Source: JBDRGX01 sp043817485 [NCBI: bacterium]
Lineage (GTDB): Bacteria; JBDRGX01
Reading direction: 5' to 3'
DNA length: 53,003 bases
NCBI GenBank assembly: GCA_043817485.1
Contig: JBDRGX010000094.1
Coordinates: forward strand, 1 to 53,003
In this document: positions 37,240 through 46,958 of the stretch, piece by piece
Position numbering within the stretch: the stretch's first letter is position 1
How the letters are laid out: each line of letters opens with the position of its first letter
Notes under the pieces: generated by a model
The model's database searches: none
Told to the model about the DNA's origin: nothing
What the model saw: the letters and a program-made list of their open reading frames with translations, nothing else
Translations under genes and position numbers: made by a program

Positions 37240-37617
37240 TTATTTTTTCTTAGTTTTTTTAGCTCCATATTTTGATCTACTTTTTTTTCTATCTTGAACA
37301 CCCATTGTATCCAAAACTCCTCTTACAATATGATATTTTACTCCAGGCAAATCCTTTACTCTTCCACCTCTAACTAATACAATCGAATGCTCCTGTAAAT
37401 TATGTCCTACTCCTGGAATATAAGCTGTAATTTCTATTCCAGTAGTTAATCGTACTCTTGCAACTTTTCTTAAAGCAGAATTTGGTTTTTTGGGAGTGAC
37501 TGTCCATACACGAGTACAAACACCTTTTCTAAAAGGACATTCTTTTAAAGCTGAAGATTTACTTTTTTTTTCAACTTTTTGCCGACCTGTTCTTATTAAC
37601 TGATTAATCGTTGGCAC
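37240..37617 (-). CDS. rpsL: 30S ribosomal protein S12
   Basis: 125 residues. [40 protein letters not shown] and [20 protein letters not shown] are intact, so no streptomycin-resistance change is seen at the classical lysines. First gene of the long ribosomal block, about 120 bases after a predicted promoter. Confidence 0.97.
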   Translation of the reverse strand: MPTINQLIRTGRQKVEKKSKSSALKECPFRKGVCTRVWTVTPKKPNSALRKVARVRLTTGIEITAYIPGVGHNLQEHSIVLVRGGRVKDLPGVKYHIVRGVLDTMGVQDRKKSRSKYGAKKTKKK

Positions 37618-37735
37618 TAAATTACCTCCTCTAAAAAATTTTAGAACTATTATAAAATTGAAAATAATTTTATAGTTAATAATAAAATAAATTTTTAAAA
37701 AAACATATTAGAAAATTAAAATTATAAAATTGTCT

Positions 37736-37764
37736 TAATTACTATTCTTTATATTTTTTGTCAA
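37736..37764 (-). promoter_or_regulatory. Possible promoter of the str-S10-spc-alpha block
   Basis: On the minus strand a perfect TTGACA (37759-37764) lies about 140 bases before rpsL, with TAATTA 17 bases further on (37736-37741), a poor -10 match. The remaining leader is A/T-rich without evident structure. Confidence 0.35.
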
Positions 37765-37834
37765 GTTTTAATTAAAATGTAATATAATTTCATATTTTGT
37801 AAAACTTATAATTTCATAAATAATCAAACAAAAA

Positions 37835-39571
37835 TTAATTTAATTTTTGTTTTTCTTTTAATTTTTCAAGTAAATTTTTTAAAGATAATGTATTTAAAAG
37901 ATTTTTCTTTTCTAACCATCCTCTTCGTGCTGTAGCAATTCCAAATTTAATTAAATCTAAATGTGTTTTACAATGTGCATCAGTTCCAATACTAATCATT
38001 ACTTCTTTTTCCTTAGCTCTTTTTAAATAAACATCTTTTAAATCTAATCTTTCTGGAAATGAATTTAATTCTAAAAATGTTTTTGTTTCAAAAGCTACTT
38101 CAAAAATTTTTTCCATATCAATTGCATAAGAATTTCTACTAGATATAAGACGACCTGTTGGATGAGCAATAATATTAACAAATTTATTTTTCATTGCTTG
38201 AACAATTCTATTAGTTATTACTTTTTCTTCTTGTTTAAACCCGTAATGAATAGAAGCAATTACTAAATCTAATTGCGACAATATTTCATCATCATAATCA
38301 AGAGATCCATCTTTTTTAATATTTACTTCTGCCCCAGATAAAACATAAAAAGTTTTATCTTTTTCATTCAAATAATGAATAAATTTAATTTGTTCTAAAA
38401 GCCGTTCTCGAGAAAGTCCATTACCTATTTTATGAGAAGCAGAATGATCACAAATAGCAATATATTCATAACCCATTGCTTTTGCTACAAATACTATTTC
38501 TTCAATTGAAGAAATTCCATCGCTCCAATCAGAATGAATATGTAAATCACCTTTAATATCTTTTTGAGTTATTAATTCAGGTAATTTATTTTTTATAGCT
38601 AAATCAATTTCTTCAGCATTTTCTCTTAATTCTGGAGAAATATAAGAAAGCCCTAAAGCATTAAAAACTTCTTCTTCTGTTTTTCCTGCAATTTTTTCAA
38701 GAGATTTATCAAATAATCCATATTCATTTATTTTTAACCCTTTTTCCTTTGCTAATTTTCTTAAAGAAATATTATGCTGTTTTGATCCAGTAAAATACAT
38801 TAAAGCAGCACCAAAACTCTCTATATCAACTACTCTTAAATCTACTTGTTTATTTTGTTCTATTAAAATACTACTTTTAGTTTTACCTTTAACAAGAATT
38901 TTTATTACATAAGATAAAGAAGTAAAATAATCCATTACTTTTTCTGGATACAAAGAAGCAACTAATATATCTATATCTCCTATAGTTTCCTTCATACGAC
39001 GAAGACTTCCAGCTAAACTAATTTTTTCAATTTCTTTTAGTTTTTGTAAATCTTCTATAATTTTTTCTGCTATAGGTAAAGCTTTCCATAATAATTGTCT
39101 TTTTTGTTGTTGTTTATAAAAACTAATAGCTTTTACAATATTTTCTTCTGTTTTTTCTCCCATACCTGGTAAATCTTTTATTTTATGTTCTTCAAGTGCT
39201 TTTTTTAATTTTTCTAAATTATCTATTCCTAATTTTTCATAAAATAAATTAACTTTTTTAGGACCTAAACCTTCTATTTCTAAAAGATTAGTTATTCCAT
39301 TTGGAATAGAATTTTTTAATTCTTCAAAATATTTAAGATGTCCTGTATTAAGCAATTCTTCTATTTTTTCAGCAATACTTTTTCCTACTCCTGAAATATT
39401 TAATAAACCCTGTATCCCAAAAAATTTATACATAGAAAATATTTCTGTATTTAATTTTTCTATAGAATAAATTACTTTTTGATAAGCTCTTATTTTGAAA
39501 AGATTTTCAGATTGTAATTCCAAAATTTTCACAATATCTTCAAATATAGAAATTATTTCTGTATTTTTCAT
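37835..39571 (-). CDS. polX: Family X DNA polymerase with PHP exonuclease domain (PolX)
   Basis: 578 residues. The N-terminal helix-hairpin-helix region (about 50-150) is followed by the family X catalytic centre AGSLRRMKETIGDIDILVAS, with a third acidic residue in KQVDLRVV. The C-terminal PHP domain (from about 340) has GDLHIHSDWSDG, DHSASHKIG and a late TDAHCKTH, giving 3'-5' exonuclease activity. A base-excision repair enzyme. Overlaps fmt by four bases (ATGA). Confidence 0.95.
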   Translation of the reverse strand: MKNTEIISIFEDIVKILELQSENLFKIRAYQKVIYSIEKLNTEIFSMYKFFGIQGLLNISGVGKSIAEKIEELLNTGHLKYFEELKNSIPNGITNLLEIEGLGPKKVNLFYEKLGIDNLEKLKKALEEHKIKDLPGMGEKTEENIVKAISFYKQQQKRQLLWKALPIAEKIIEDLQKLKEIEKISLAGSLRRMKETIGDIDILVASLYPEKVMDYFTSLSYVIKILVKGKTKSSILIEQNKQVDLRVVDIESFGAALMYFTGSKQHNISLRKLAKEKGLKINEYGLFDKSLEKIAGKTEEEVFNALGLSYISPELRENAEEIDLAIKNKLPELITQKDIKGDLHIHSDWSDGISSIEEIVFVAKAMGYEYIAICDHSASHKIGNGLSRERLLEQIKFIHYLNEKDKTFYVLSGAEVNIKKDGSLDYDDEILSQLDLVIASIHYGFKQEEKVITNRIVQAMKNKFVNIIAHPTGRLISSRNSYAIDMEKIFEVAFETKTFLELNSFPERLDLKDVYLKRAKEKEVMISIGTDAHCKTHLDLIKFGIATARRGWLEKKNLLNTLSLKNLLEKLKEKQKLN

Positions 39572-40491
39572 GCTAACAAATTTCCTGCTTTTAAATGGAC
39601 TCCTTGTGCAAAATCATAAGCTAACATTTTTTTTGCATTTTCCATTTGAACTTCTTTTAATAAAATTAATCCATTTAAAGTATTTACAACAATTCCTTTT
39701 TTTTCAATCTTAATTATTTCTCCAATTTTTCCTAAAAATATTTCTTTATTATAAATTTCTGCTTTTAAAATTTTTAATCGTTTTCCGTTTAAAAAAGTAT
39801 AAGTTCCTGGCCAAGGAAAAAGTCCTCTTATTAAATTATAAATACTGACAACATCTTTATTCCAATCAATTAAACCATTTTCTCTTTTTAATTTAGAAGC
39901 ATAAAAAGATTCTACTGGCTTTTGAATTATTCTTTCAACTTTTCCAGATTCAATTTTTTTAATAGTTTTTAATAAAATCATTGAAGCCATTTTTTTTAAT
40001 TTATCATAAATATCTTCTGCTGTTTCATTTTCTTCTATAAAAATTTTTTCTTGTAAAATAATATCACCAGCATCTATCTCATTTTTTAAAAATATAGTAC
40101 TAACACCTGTTTCTTTTTCTCCATTGATAATTGCCCAATTTATAGGAGCAGATCCTCGATATTTAGGAAGTAAAGAAGCATGAACATTAATACAACCTAA
40201 TAAAGGTAAGTTTAAAATTTCTGAAGAAAGGATTCTAAATGCAACAACAACAATTAAATCTGGTTTTAGTTTTTTAAGTTTTATTTCTATATTTTTTAAT
40301 TTATGATATTGAAATAAAAGAAGGTTATTTTCTAAAGCAATTTTTTTAACTGGTGAATAATTTATTTTATATCCTCTATTTGATAATTTATCTGGTTGAG
40401 TAAAAACACCAATTATTTCAAAATGTTCATTTAATAGCATTTCAAGACAAGGAACAGCAAATTCTGGAGTTCCCATAAAAACTATTTTCAT
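39568..40491 (-). CDS. fmt: Methionyl-tRNA formyltransferase
   Basis: 307 residues. MKIVFMGTPEFAVPCLEML, the HASLLPKYRGSAPINWAIIN active-site region (Asn/His pair) and the SLLPxYRG motif are diagnostic. Formylates initiator tRNA; overlaps def by four bases, the classic def-fmt pair. Confidence 0.96.
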   Translation of the reverse strand: MKIVFMGTPEFAVPCLEMLLNEHFEIIGVFTQPDKLSNRGYKINYSPVKKIALENNLLLFQYHKLKNIEIKLKKLKPDLIVVVAFRILSSEILNLPLLGCINVHASLLPKYRGSAPINWAIINGEKETGVSTIFLKNEIDAGDIILQEKIFIEENETAEDIYDKLKKMASMILLKTIKKIESGKVERIIQKPVESFYASKLKRENGLIDWNKDVVSIYNLIRGLFPWPGTYTFLNGKRLKILKAEIYNKEIFLGKIGEIIKIEKKGIVVNTLNGLILLKEVQMENAKKMLAYDFAQGVHLKAGNLLA

Positions 40492-40994
40492 AAAAAACTT
40501 TTCCTTATTTTTTTCAATTTTGCTTGCAATATTTTTTTTTCAATAAGGGGAAGTTTATCAATAAACAATATTCCATTTAAATGATCTATTTCATGCTGAA
40601 GAACTATAGAAAATAGTTCTTCAGCTTCTATTGTAATTTTTTCTAAATTTTCATTATATGCTGAAATAATAATTTTTTTTGCTCTTTTTATTTCTTTTGT
40701 AATGCCTGGAATACTTAAACAACTTTCTTCAAAAAATATTTCTTCTTCTTTATGTAAAATTTCTGGATTTATTAAAACTAATGCTGAAAATTCTTTTTTT
40801 TTAGAACTAATATCTATAACTACAATTCTTAAAAGTTCTCCTATTTGAGGTGCTGCTAATCCAATTCCATTCACAGAATAAAGAGTTTGAAACATATTTT
40901 CAATCAATTCTTTTATTTTATCATCTATTTTAATTACTGAATGAGATTTTTTTCGCAAAATTAAATCACCGTATTTTCTAATTTTTAAAATCAC
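40488..40994 (-). CDS. def: Peptide deformylase
   Basis: 168 residues. Motif 1 GIGLAAPQIG, motif 2 EESCLSIPG (metal ligand Cys92; Ser stands where Gly is usual in EGCLS) and motif 3 QHEIDH (His134, His138). Removes the formyl group from nascent proteins. Coupled to fmt. Confidence 0.95.
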   Translation of the reverse strand: MILKIRKYGDLILRKKSHSVIKIDDKIKELIENMFQTLYSVNGIGLAAPQIGELLRIVVIDISSKKKEFSALVLINPEILHKEEEIFFEESCLSIPGITKEIKRAKKIIISAYNENLEKITIEAEELFSIVLQHEIDHLNGILFIDKLPLIEKKILQAKLKKIRKSFL

Positions 40995-41036
40995 AAAATA
41001 CCTCTTTTTTTTCTTAATTACACATTTTGCAAAAAT

Positions 41037-43514
41037 TTATAAATCATTAGATTCTTCAATAAATTCTTCAATTTTTTCAGAAGATTCTTCCATTTTTTCA
41101 GTAATCACTAATCTCGTAACATCAATAACACAATCATCTGTTCCTAATTTTATAATTCGAACGCCTTGTGTAACACGACTTATAGTTCTAATTTCTTTTA
41201 CTGACAATCTAATTAAAATACCTTTTGAAGTAACTATCATAAATTCATCGCCTTCAATAACTTCAAGAATTTTTGCTACTTGTCCAATTTTTTCATTAAG
41301 TCGTAAAGTCATAACACCTTTACCACCTCTTCCAATAGTTCTATATTCTGAAAGAGCTGATCGTTTGCCATATCCATTAGTGCTAATTACTAATAAACCT
41401 GCTTCTCTTTTTACAACAATCATTCCAATAACAAAATCTCCAGAATGCAATCTAGTACCAATAACTCCTTGAGATTTTCTACTAACTATGCGAACATTAG
41501 ATTCATTAAATCGAATAGCTTGCCCTAAACTTGTTCCCAATATAATATCCTGAGATCCATTAGTTAAAACAGATTCAACTAATTCATCTTCCTCTTTTAA
41601 TAAAATAGCATCAATTCCATTGCTACGAGGTCTACTATATTCAATTAAATTAGTTTTTTTAACAATTCCTTTTTTTGTTGCCATTATAAGAAAATGTTTA
41701 TCATCAAATTCTTTAATTGGAATAAATGCTTTTATTTTTTCTTCAGAACTTATTTTAATTAAATTAATAATTGCTTTACCTTTAGCAATTCTTGAAACTT
41801 GTGGAATTTCATATACTTTCAACCAATAGCATCTACCTTTATTTGTAAAAAATAAAATGTAATGATGCGTAGAAGCAATAAAAAGATGCTCAACAAAATC
41901 TTCTTCTTTTGTTTCCATTGAAAGAACACCTTTTCCACCTCGTTTTTGTTGACGATAAGTTGTAAGTGGTACTCTTTTTATATATCCTGTATGAGAAATA
42001 GTGATTACAACATCTTCTTCTGCAATTAAATCTTCTATATTCAAATCAGCTTCAGATTTAACAATTTCTGTTCTTCTTTCATCTGCATATTTTGTTTTAA
42101 TTTCTAAAAATTCTTCTTTCATTATTACAAAAACTTTTTTCTCATTTTCTAAAATAAATTTCAATTTTTCAATTTCTTTTAATAAACCTAAATATTCTTC
42201 TTCTAATTTACTTCTTTCTAAAGAAACTAATCTTTGCAATCTCATATCTAAAATAGATTGTACTTGAATTTCACTTAAATTAAATCTTTCATTTAATTTT
42301 TGTTTTGCTTGATTTGTATCTTGAGAAGTTTTTATAATTTTTACTACTTCTTCTATATTATTTAATGCTATTTTTAACCCTTCTAAAATATGGGCTCTTT
42401 TTTCTGCTTTATTTAATTCAAAAAAAGTTCTTTTTATTATTATTTCTTTTCTATATTCTATAAAATAAACTAACATTTCTTTTAAATTCAAAACACGAGC
42501 TTGATTTTTAACTAAACACAACATAATAATCCCAAAACTTGTTTGAAGTTGTGTATGTTTATAAAGTTGATTTAAAATTACTTCTGAAATAATCCCTTTT
42601 TTGATTTCAATAACTATTCGCATTCCTTCTCTATCTGATTCATCTCTAATATCTGAAATCCCTTCTACTTTTTTCTCTCTTACTAAATCAGCAATTTTTT
42701 CAATTAAATTACTTTTATTAACTTGATATGGAATTTCTGTAATAATAATGTTTTCTTTATCGCCTTTTATCTTTTCAATACTTGCCTTAGATTTTAAAAC
42801 AATTACTCCTCTACCTGTTTTATAAGCAGTTACAATTCCTTCTACTCCACAAATAAAAGCACCTGTAGGAAAATCTGGACCTTTAATTATTTTAATAAGA
42901 TCATCTATAGAAATATCTGGATTATCTATACAACTAATTAAACCATCAATTACTTCTCCTAAATTATGAGCAGGAATGTTTGTAGCCATACCAACAGCAA
43001 TTCCAGAAGAACCATTAATTAAAAGATTCGGAATAGCAGTGGGTAAAATTGTTGGCTCTTGCAAAGTATCATCAAAATTATTAACAAATTCAACTGTTTC
43101 TTTATCTATATCACAAAGCATTTCTTCACAAATAGACATCATTTTTACTTCAGTATATCTCATAGCAGCTGGAGCATCTCCATCAACAGAACCAAAATTA
43201 CCTTGTCCCTCAATTAAAGGATATCGAAGTGAAAAATTCTGAACTAATCTTACAATTGTATCATAAACTGCTACATCTCCATGAGGATGATATTTTCCTA
43301 TAACTTCTCCAACCACACGAGCAGATTTTTTATAAGATTTAGAATGCTCCATTCCCAATTCATTCATAGCATAAAGAATTCTTCTATGAACTGGTTTTAA
43401 ACCATCTCTGACATCTGGTAAAGCTCTCCCAACAATAACACTCATAGAATAATCTAAATACGAAGTTTTCATTTTATCTTCAATATAAACTGGAATTATT
43501 TTTTCTCTATTCAT
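41037..43514 (-). CDS. gyrA: DNA gyrase subunit A
   Basis: 825 residues. YSMSVIVGRALPDVRDGLKP, catalytic Tyr120 in AAMRYTE and the C-terminal gyrase box QKRGGKGV identify GyrA rather than ParC. In the quinolone-determining region (HPHGDVAVYDTIV) Val81 occupies the place of Ser83 in E. coli. Ends in an acidic tail (EESSEKIEEFIEESNDL). No gyrB in the window; between dxr and def. Confidence 0.95.
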   Translation of the reverse strand: MNREKIIPVYIEDKMKTSYLDYSMSVIVGRALPDVRDGLKPVHRRILYAMNELGMEHSKSYKKSARVVGEVIGKYHPHGDVAVYDTIVRLVQNFSLRYPLIEGQGNFGSVDGDAPAAMRYTEVKMMSICEEMLCDIDKETVEFVNNFDDTLQEPTILPTAIPNLLINGSSGIAVGMATNIPAHNLGEVIDGLISCIDNPDISIDDLIKIIKGPDFPTGAFICGVEGIVTAYKTGRGVIVLKSKASIEKIKGDKENIIITEIPYQVNKSNLIEKIADLVREKKVEGISDIRDESDREGMRIVIEIKKGIISEVILNQLYKHTQLQTSFGIIMLCLVKNQARVLNLKEMLVYFIEYRKEIIIKRTFFELNKAEKRAHILEGLKIALNNIEEVVKIIKTSQDTNQAKQKLNERFNLSEIQVQSILDMRLQRLVSLERSKLEEEYLGLLKEIEKLKFILENEKKVFVIMKEEFLEIKTKYADERRTEIVKSEADLNIEDLIAEEDVVITISHTGYIKRVPLTTYRQQKRGGKGVLSMETKEEDFVEHLFIASTHHYILFFTNKGRCYWLKVYEIPQVSRIAKGKAIINLIKISSEEKIKAFIPIKEFDDKHFLIMATKKGIVKKTNLIEYSRPRSNGIDAILLKEEDELVESVLTNGSQDIILGTSLGQAIRFNESNVRIVSRKSQGVIGTRLHSGDFVIGMIVVKREAGLLVISTNGYGKRSALSEYRTIGRGGKGVMTLRLNEKIGQVAKILEVIEGDEFMIVTSKGILIRLSVKEIRTISRVTQGVRIIKLGTDDCVIDVTRLVITEKMEESSEKIEEFIEESNDL

Positions 43515-43591
43515 TTATGATTCCTTTCATTATATATATATTTTAAAAATTTAAAAATTCCGAATCAATTACAAAATGACAAAAAATGGTA

Positions 43592-43608
43592 TTTTGCAAT
43601 TTGCAAAA
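43592..43608. repeat. Perfect palindrome between dxr and gyrA
   Basis: TTTTGCAA and TTGCAAAA around one base, in the 114-base gap between the dxr stop and gyrA start. It could be a hairpin at the end of the dxr transcript or an operator for gyrA. Confidence 0.4.
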
Positions 43609-43628
43609 GAATATATTTTTTTACAAAA

Positions 43629-44778
43629 TTATTTTAAACCCAAAATTTCTTCTCTTGTTTTTTTATCTACTTCTAATATTTCTTCTAAACAAGGATTAAA
43701 AATTACTTTATGTTTATCCATTGCTTTTTTAATTAAAATTGGAATTTCCATAAAATTTATTTTTTTTTCTAAAAATAATTTTACTGATATTTCTCCAGAA
43801 GCATTTAATACTACTGGCATAGTACCACCAATTTTAGCTGCTTCATAAGCATAACAAAGACACGGAAATTTATTTAAATCTGGTTTTTTAAAAGTAAGTT
43901 CTGAAATTTCCAATAAATTTAGTTTTTTAAATAAATTTGCTTTTCTTACTTGATCAAAAAGAGCATATTGAATAGGAATTTTCATATCTGGAAAAGATAA
44001 TTGAGCAAACATTGTTCCATCAATATATTCTATTAAAGAATGAATAATACTTTGAGGATGAATAACTACTTTGATTTGTTCTACATCTAAATCAAATAAC
44101 CAATGAGCTTCAATAACCTCTAATCCTTTATTAAGCAAAGTAGCTGAATCAATAGAAATTTTTACACCCATATTCCATTTAGGATGTTTAACAGCATTTT
44201 CTGGTGTTACAGAAAAAAGTTGTTCTTTAGAATAATTTAAAAAAGGACCTCCAGATGCAGTAAGAATAATATTTTTAAGAGCAGTCTTAGATTCTCCTAA
44301 TAAACATTGCATAATAGCACTATGTTCACTATCTATTGGAAAAAACTTAATACCTCTTTTTCTTACTTCATTCATAATTAATTTGCCAGCCATTACTAAA
44401 GTTTCTTTGTTGGCTAAAGCAATATTTTTATTAGCTTTAATAGCTTCAAATGTAGGAATTAATCCCGATGCACCAGAAATTCCAGATATAATTATTTCTG
44501 CTTCTTTAACAGTAGCTACTTGAATTAAACCTTTTAACCCACAAAAAATTTCACATTTAATATTAGTTAATTCTTTTTTTAACAAAAAAGCAGCATTCTC
44601 ATCCATTACAGCAACAAGTTGTGGTTTATATTTTAATATTTGTTTTTTAAGTAAAGAAATATTTTTATTCGTAGTTAAGCCAATAACTTCAAAATCATCT
44701 TCAAATTCATCTATGACAGCCAAGGTATTAAGTCCAATAGAACCAGTAGACCCCAAAATAACTATTTTTTTTTTTCAA
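43629..44778 (-). CDS. dxr: 1-deoxy-D-xylulose 5-phosphate reductoisomerase, start region frameshifted
   Basis: The main frame (to 44756) opens within the nucleotide-binding loop GSTGSIG, too late for a normal protein. Upstream, TTG at 44778, seven bases after AGGA, then eleven A (44765-44775) and ATAGTTATTTTG would encode MKKKIVILGSTGSIG if the run held ten A; with eleven, TGA lies in frame just before the lysines. Motifs NKETLVMAGKL, PIDSEHSAIMQC, SIDSATLLNKGLEVIEAHWL and HPQSIIHSL are intact. Catalyses the committed step of the MEP isoprenoid pathway, feeding uppS. Confidence 0.9.
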
Positions 44779-44821
44779 AATAAAATCCTATTTTTTATTA
44801 TATTTTCTTTTTTTATTATTA

Positions 44822-44920
44822 ACATTTAAAAATATTGACATTTAAAAATATGGTAAAAATATTGACATTTTTTTAAATAAGTTATAATTTTTAATCTATT
44901 TTTTAAAAATGTCAATATAA
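44822..44920. promoter_or_regulatory. Overlapping opposed promoters with repeated TTGACA-bearing motif
   Basis: Between dxr (minus) and the O-antigen gene (plus) the motif AATATTGACATTT occurs twice directly (about 44832-44843 and 44859-44870), with a related ACATTTAAAAATAT before it, and once inverted as AAAAATGTCAATAT (about 44905-44918). Plus strand: TTGACA 44862-44867, TATAAT 44883-44888 (15-base spacer). Minus strand: TTGACA 44910-44915, TAAAAA 44888-44893. The two cores share the same DNA. Confidence 0.55.
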
Positions 44921-44958
44921 AAATATATTACTTATGCATATACAAAAGGAAATAAATT

Positions 44959-46209
44959 ATGAAAAATCAAATTATAAAAATATGTGATGTAATAATAATA
45001 ATTGGATTAATAATATATAGCATTTGTGCTACAACTACTATTTCTGGACAATCAATAGGAATTTCACTTGCTTTTCTTGGATGGATTTTTCGAATGATTA
45101 TTAAAAAAGAATTTGAAATAAAAAATTGTCCTTTTAATAAAATTATTTTTTCATTTTTTATTGCTCTTTTTGTAAGTTGTTTATTTTCTGCAAATATTTC
45201 ACAAAGTTTAAATAAATTAATTTTAATGATTGGTCAAATGCTATTATATTATTTAGTAATTTGTGGAATTAAAACAAAAAAAGTTCTTAAAATTATTCTT
45301 AGTTGTCTTATTATCTCTACTACTTTACAATCTATTTATGTAATTTATCAATATTTCATAAAAACAAATATTTTTTGGAAACAAAACATGCAAAATATTG
45401 AATATCTGAGATGTTCCGGAACTTTAGATTGTGTTAATTCATTAGCAATTGTTTTAGCAATGGTATTGCCTTTATGTCTAATTTTATCATTAGAATCTTC
45501 TTTCAAAAAAAAACAAAAAGCATTTTTAGTAATTTCAAGTTTGCTTATTTTTACATCTCTTATTCTTACTTTAAGTAGAGGAGCATGGATAGGATTTTTT
45601 ATTAGTTTTATCTTTATAATAATTTTAAAAGGGAGAAAATTTTTTATCCCAATTATTAGTTATTCAATTATTCTTGTAATCATCTCTACTATATTTTTTC
45701 CCAAACTAATAATTACAAAAATAAAAAACACTTTAGATCTTTCTTTATGTACTAACAAAACAAGACTTATTTTTTGGCAAGGAGCTCTTACAATGTTGAA
45801 AACTAATCCTATTACAGGTGTTGGATTAGATAGATTTAGAAAAGAATATTATAATAATACAAAATATGAAACTTTAGAAGGAAAAGAATATGGAAAAATA
45901 GAACCAGATTATAAAAGACATTTTCATGCTCATAATAATTTTTTAAATTTTGGAGCAGAATCTGGATTATTAGGATTAGGTTTTTTTGTTTTATTACTTT
46001 TTGTTTTTTTAGAAACTTCTTTTTCTGCATGGAAAAATTATCCTCCATCATCTTGGAAAAAAAATTTAACATTAGGATTATTCTCTGGAATTATTGTTTT
46101 AATAATTCATGGTTTATTTGATTTTAATTTAAAAGCAGAATCTGGACATTTATTTTGGTTTTTAATAGGAATTATTGTTTTAATAAAAGAAAGAATAAAG
46201 GAAAATTAA
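44959..46209 (+). CDS. O-antigen ligase/polymerase family membrane protein
   Basis: 416 residues with about eleven hydrophobic segments. A large periplasmic loop (about 265-330) contains NPITGVGLDRFRKEY and FHAHNNFLNFGAESGLLGL, the hallmark of the Wzy/WaaL family, including the conserved histidines. It joins or polymerises undecaprenyl-linked glycans on lipid A core. An AAAGGAAAT site precedes the ATG. Ligase and polymerase cannot be told apart from sequence. First gene of the plus-strand surface-sugar group. Confidence 0.85.
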   Translation: MKNQIIKICDVIIIIGLIIYSICATTTISGQSIGISLAFLGWIFRMIIKKEFEIKNCPFNKIIFSFFIALFVSCLFSANISQSLNKLILMIGQMLLYYLVICGIKTKKVLKIILSCLIISTTLQSIYVIYQYFIKTNIFWKQNMQNIEYLRCSGTLDCVNSLAIVLAMVLPLCLILSLESSFKKKQKAFLVISSLLIFTSLILTLSRGAWIGFFISFIFIIILKGRKFFIPIISYSIILVIISTIFFPKLIITKIKNTLDLSLCTNKTRLIFWQGALTMLKTNPITGVGLDRFRKEYYNNTKYETLEGKEYGKIEPDYKRHFHAHNNFLNFGAESGLLGLGFFVLLLFVFLETSFSAWKNYPPSSWKKNLTLGLFSGIIVLIIHGLFDFNLKAESGHLFWFLIGIIVLIKERIKEN

Positions 46210-46211
46210 AA

Positions 46212-46799
46212 ATGTCTTCTAAAATTGATTTTGGAGTAGAATTAAATTATCTTACTCCTCGAAAAATAAAAAAATTTGAAACTATGATTGGTGAAAATTC
46301 TATTATTAGAAAAGGAACTATAATTTATGAAAGCACTCTTATTGGAAAAAATTTTGAAACTGGACATAATGTTGTAATTAGAGAAGAAAATCAAATTGGT
46401 GATAATGTAAATATTTGGAATAATTCAGTTATAGATTATGGTTGTAAAATAGGAAACGATGTTAAAATACATTGTAATTGTTATATTGCTCAATATACAG
46501 AAATAGAAAATAATGTTTTTATTGCTCCTGGGACAACTATTGCCAATGATTTACATCCTATTTGTACTAAATGTATGAAAGGTCCTATAATAAAAAAAGG
46601 AGCTAAAATTGGAGTAAATGTTACTATTTTACCTCATGTTATTATTGGAGAATATGCTTTAATTGGAGCTGGTACTGTAGTTACAAAAGATATTCCAGAT
46701 TACGCTATAGCATATGGAAATCCATCTAAAATAGTTGGCAATGTTAAAGATTTAAAATGTAAAAAAGGGTTAAATCCCAATATTTTTCCTTATAGATAA
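46212..46799 (+). CDS. Hexapeptide-repeat acyltransferase (WbpD-like)
   Basis: 195 residues from the ATG at 46212 (AAGGAAAA upstream), three bases after the previous gene. Left-handed beta-helix with many [LIV]G-spaced hexapeptides (GENSIIRKG, IGDNVNIWNN, IGNDVKIHCN, IGVNVTILPHVIIGEYALIG) and the loop FIAPGTTIANDLHP. Followed by a DegT aminotransferase, it resembles WbpD/WlbB, which N-acetylates a 3-amino-sugar nucleotide. That substrate is inferred from context. Confidence 0.8.
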   Translation: MSSKIDFGVELNYLTPRKIKKFETMIGENSIIRKGTIIYESTLIGKNFETGHNVVIREENQIGDNVNIWNNSVIDYGCKIGNDVKIHCNCYIAQYTEIENNVFIAPGTTIANDLHPICTKCMKGPIIKKGAKIGVNVTILPHVIIGEYALIGAGTVVTKDIPDYAIAYGNPSKIVGNVKDLKCKKGLNPNIFPYR

Positions 46800-46823
46800 T
46801 ATTTTAAAAATATTTTATTTATA

Positions 46824-46938
46824 ATACTAAGTTGTATTCAAAATGATGCAAGGAGGAGGCGAGAAGCGTATAAATAATATGTTGGAAAAGCCGCCGTAAC
46901 AAAGCCAACACAATTAGCGTTTGAATACAATTTGGGAT
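46824..46938. repeat. MITE-like element with inverted ends between two sugar genes
   Basis: Left end ATACTAAGTTGTATTCAAAA, right end read inward ATCCCAAATTGTATTCAAAC. The 115-base interior is G+C-richer (AGGAGGAGGCGAGAAGCG, AAGCCGCCG) and holds TTGG/CCAA-type pairing but no gene of useful length. It separates the acyltransferase and aminotransferase genes, which are otherwise in one direction. Confidence 0.65.
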
Positions 46939-46958
46939 AAAATAGGAGATAAATTTTA

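Noticed and set aside
45836-46072. Minus-strand frame within the O-antigen gene
   Set aside because: Opposite the conserved Wzy/WaaL signature; no binding site.
46855-46900. Short frame after AGGAGG inside the element
   Set aside because: Only six codons before a stop; the purine-rich string is part of the repeat interior.
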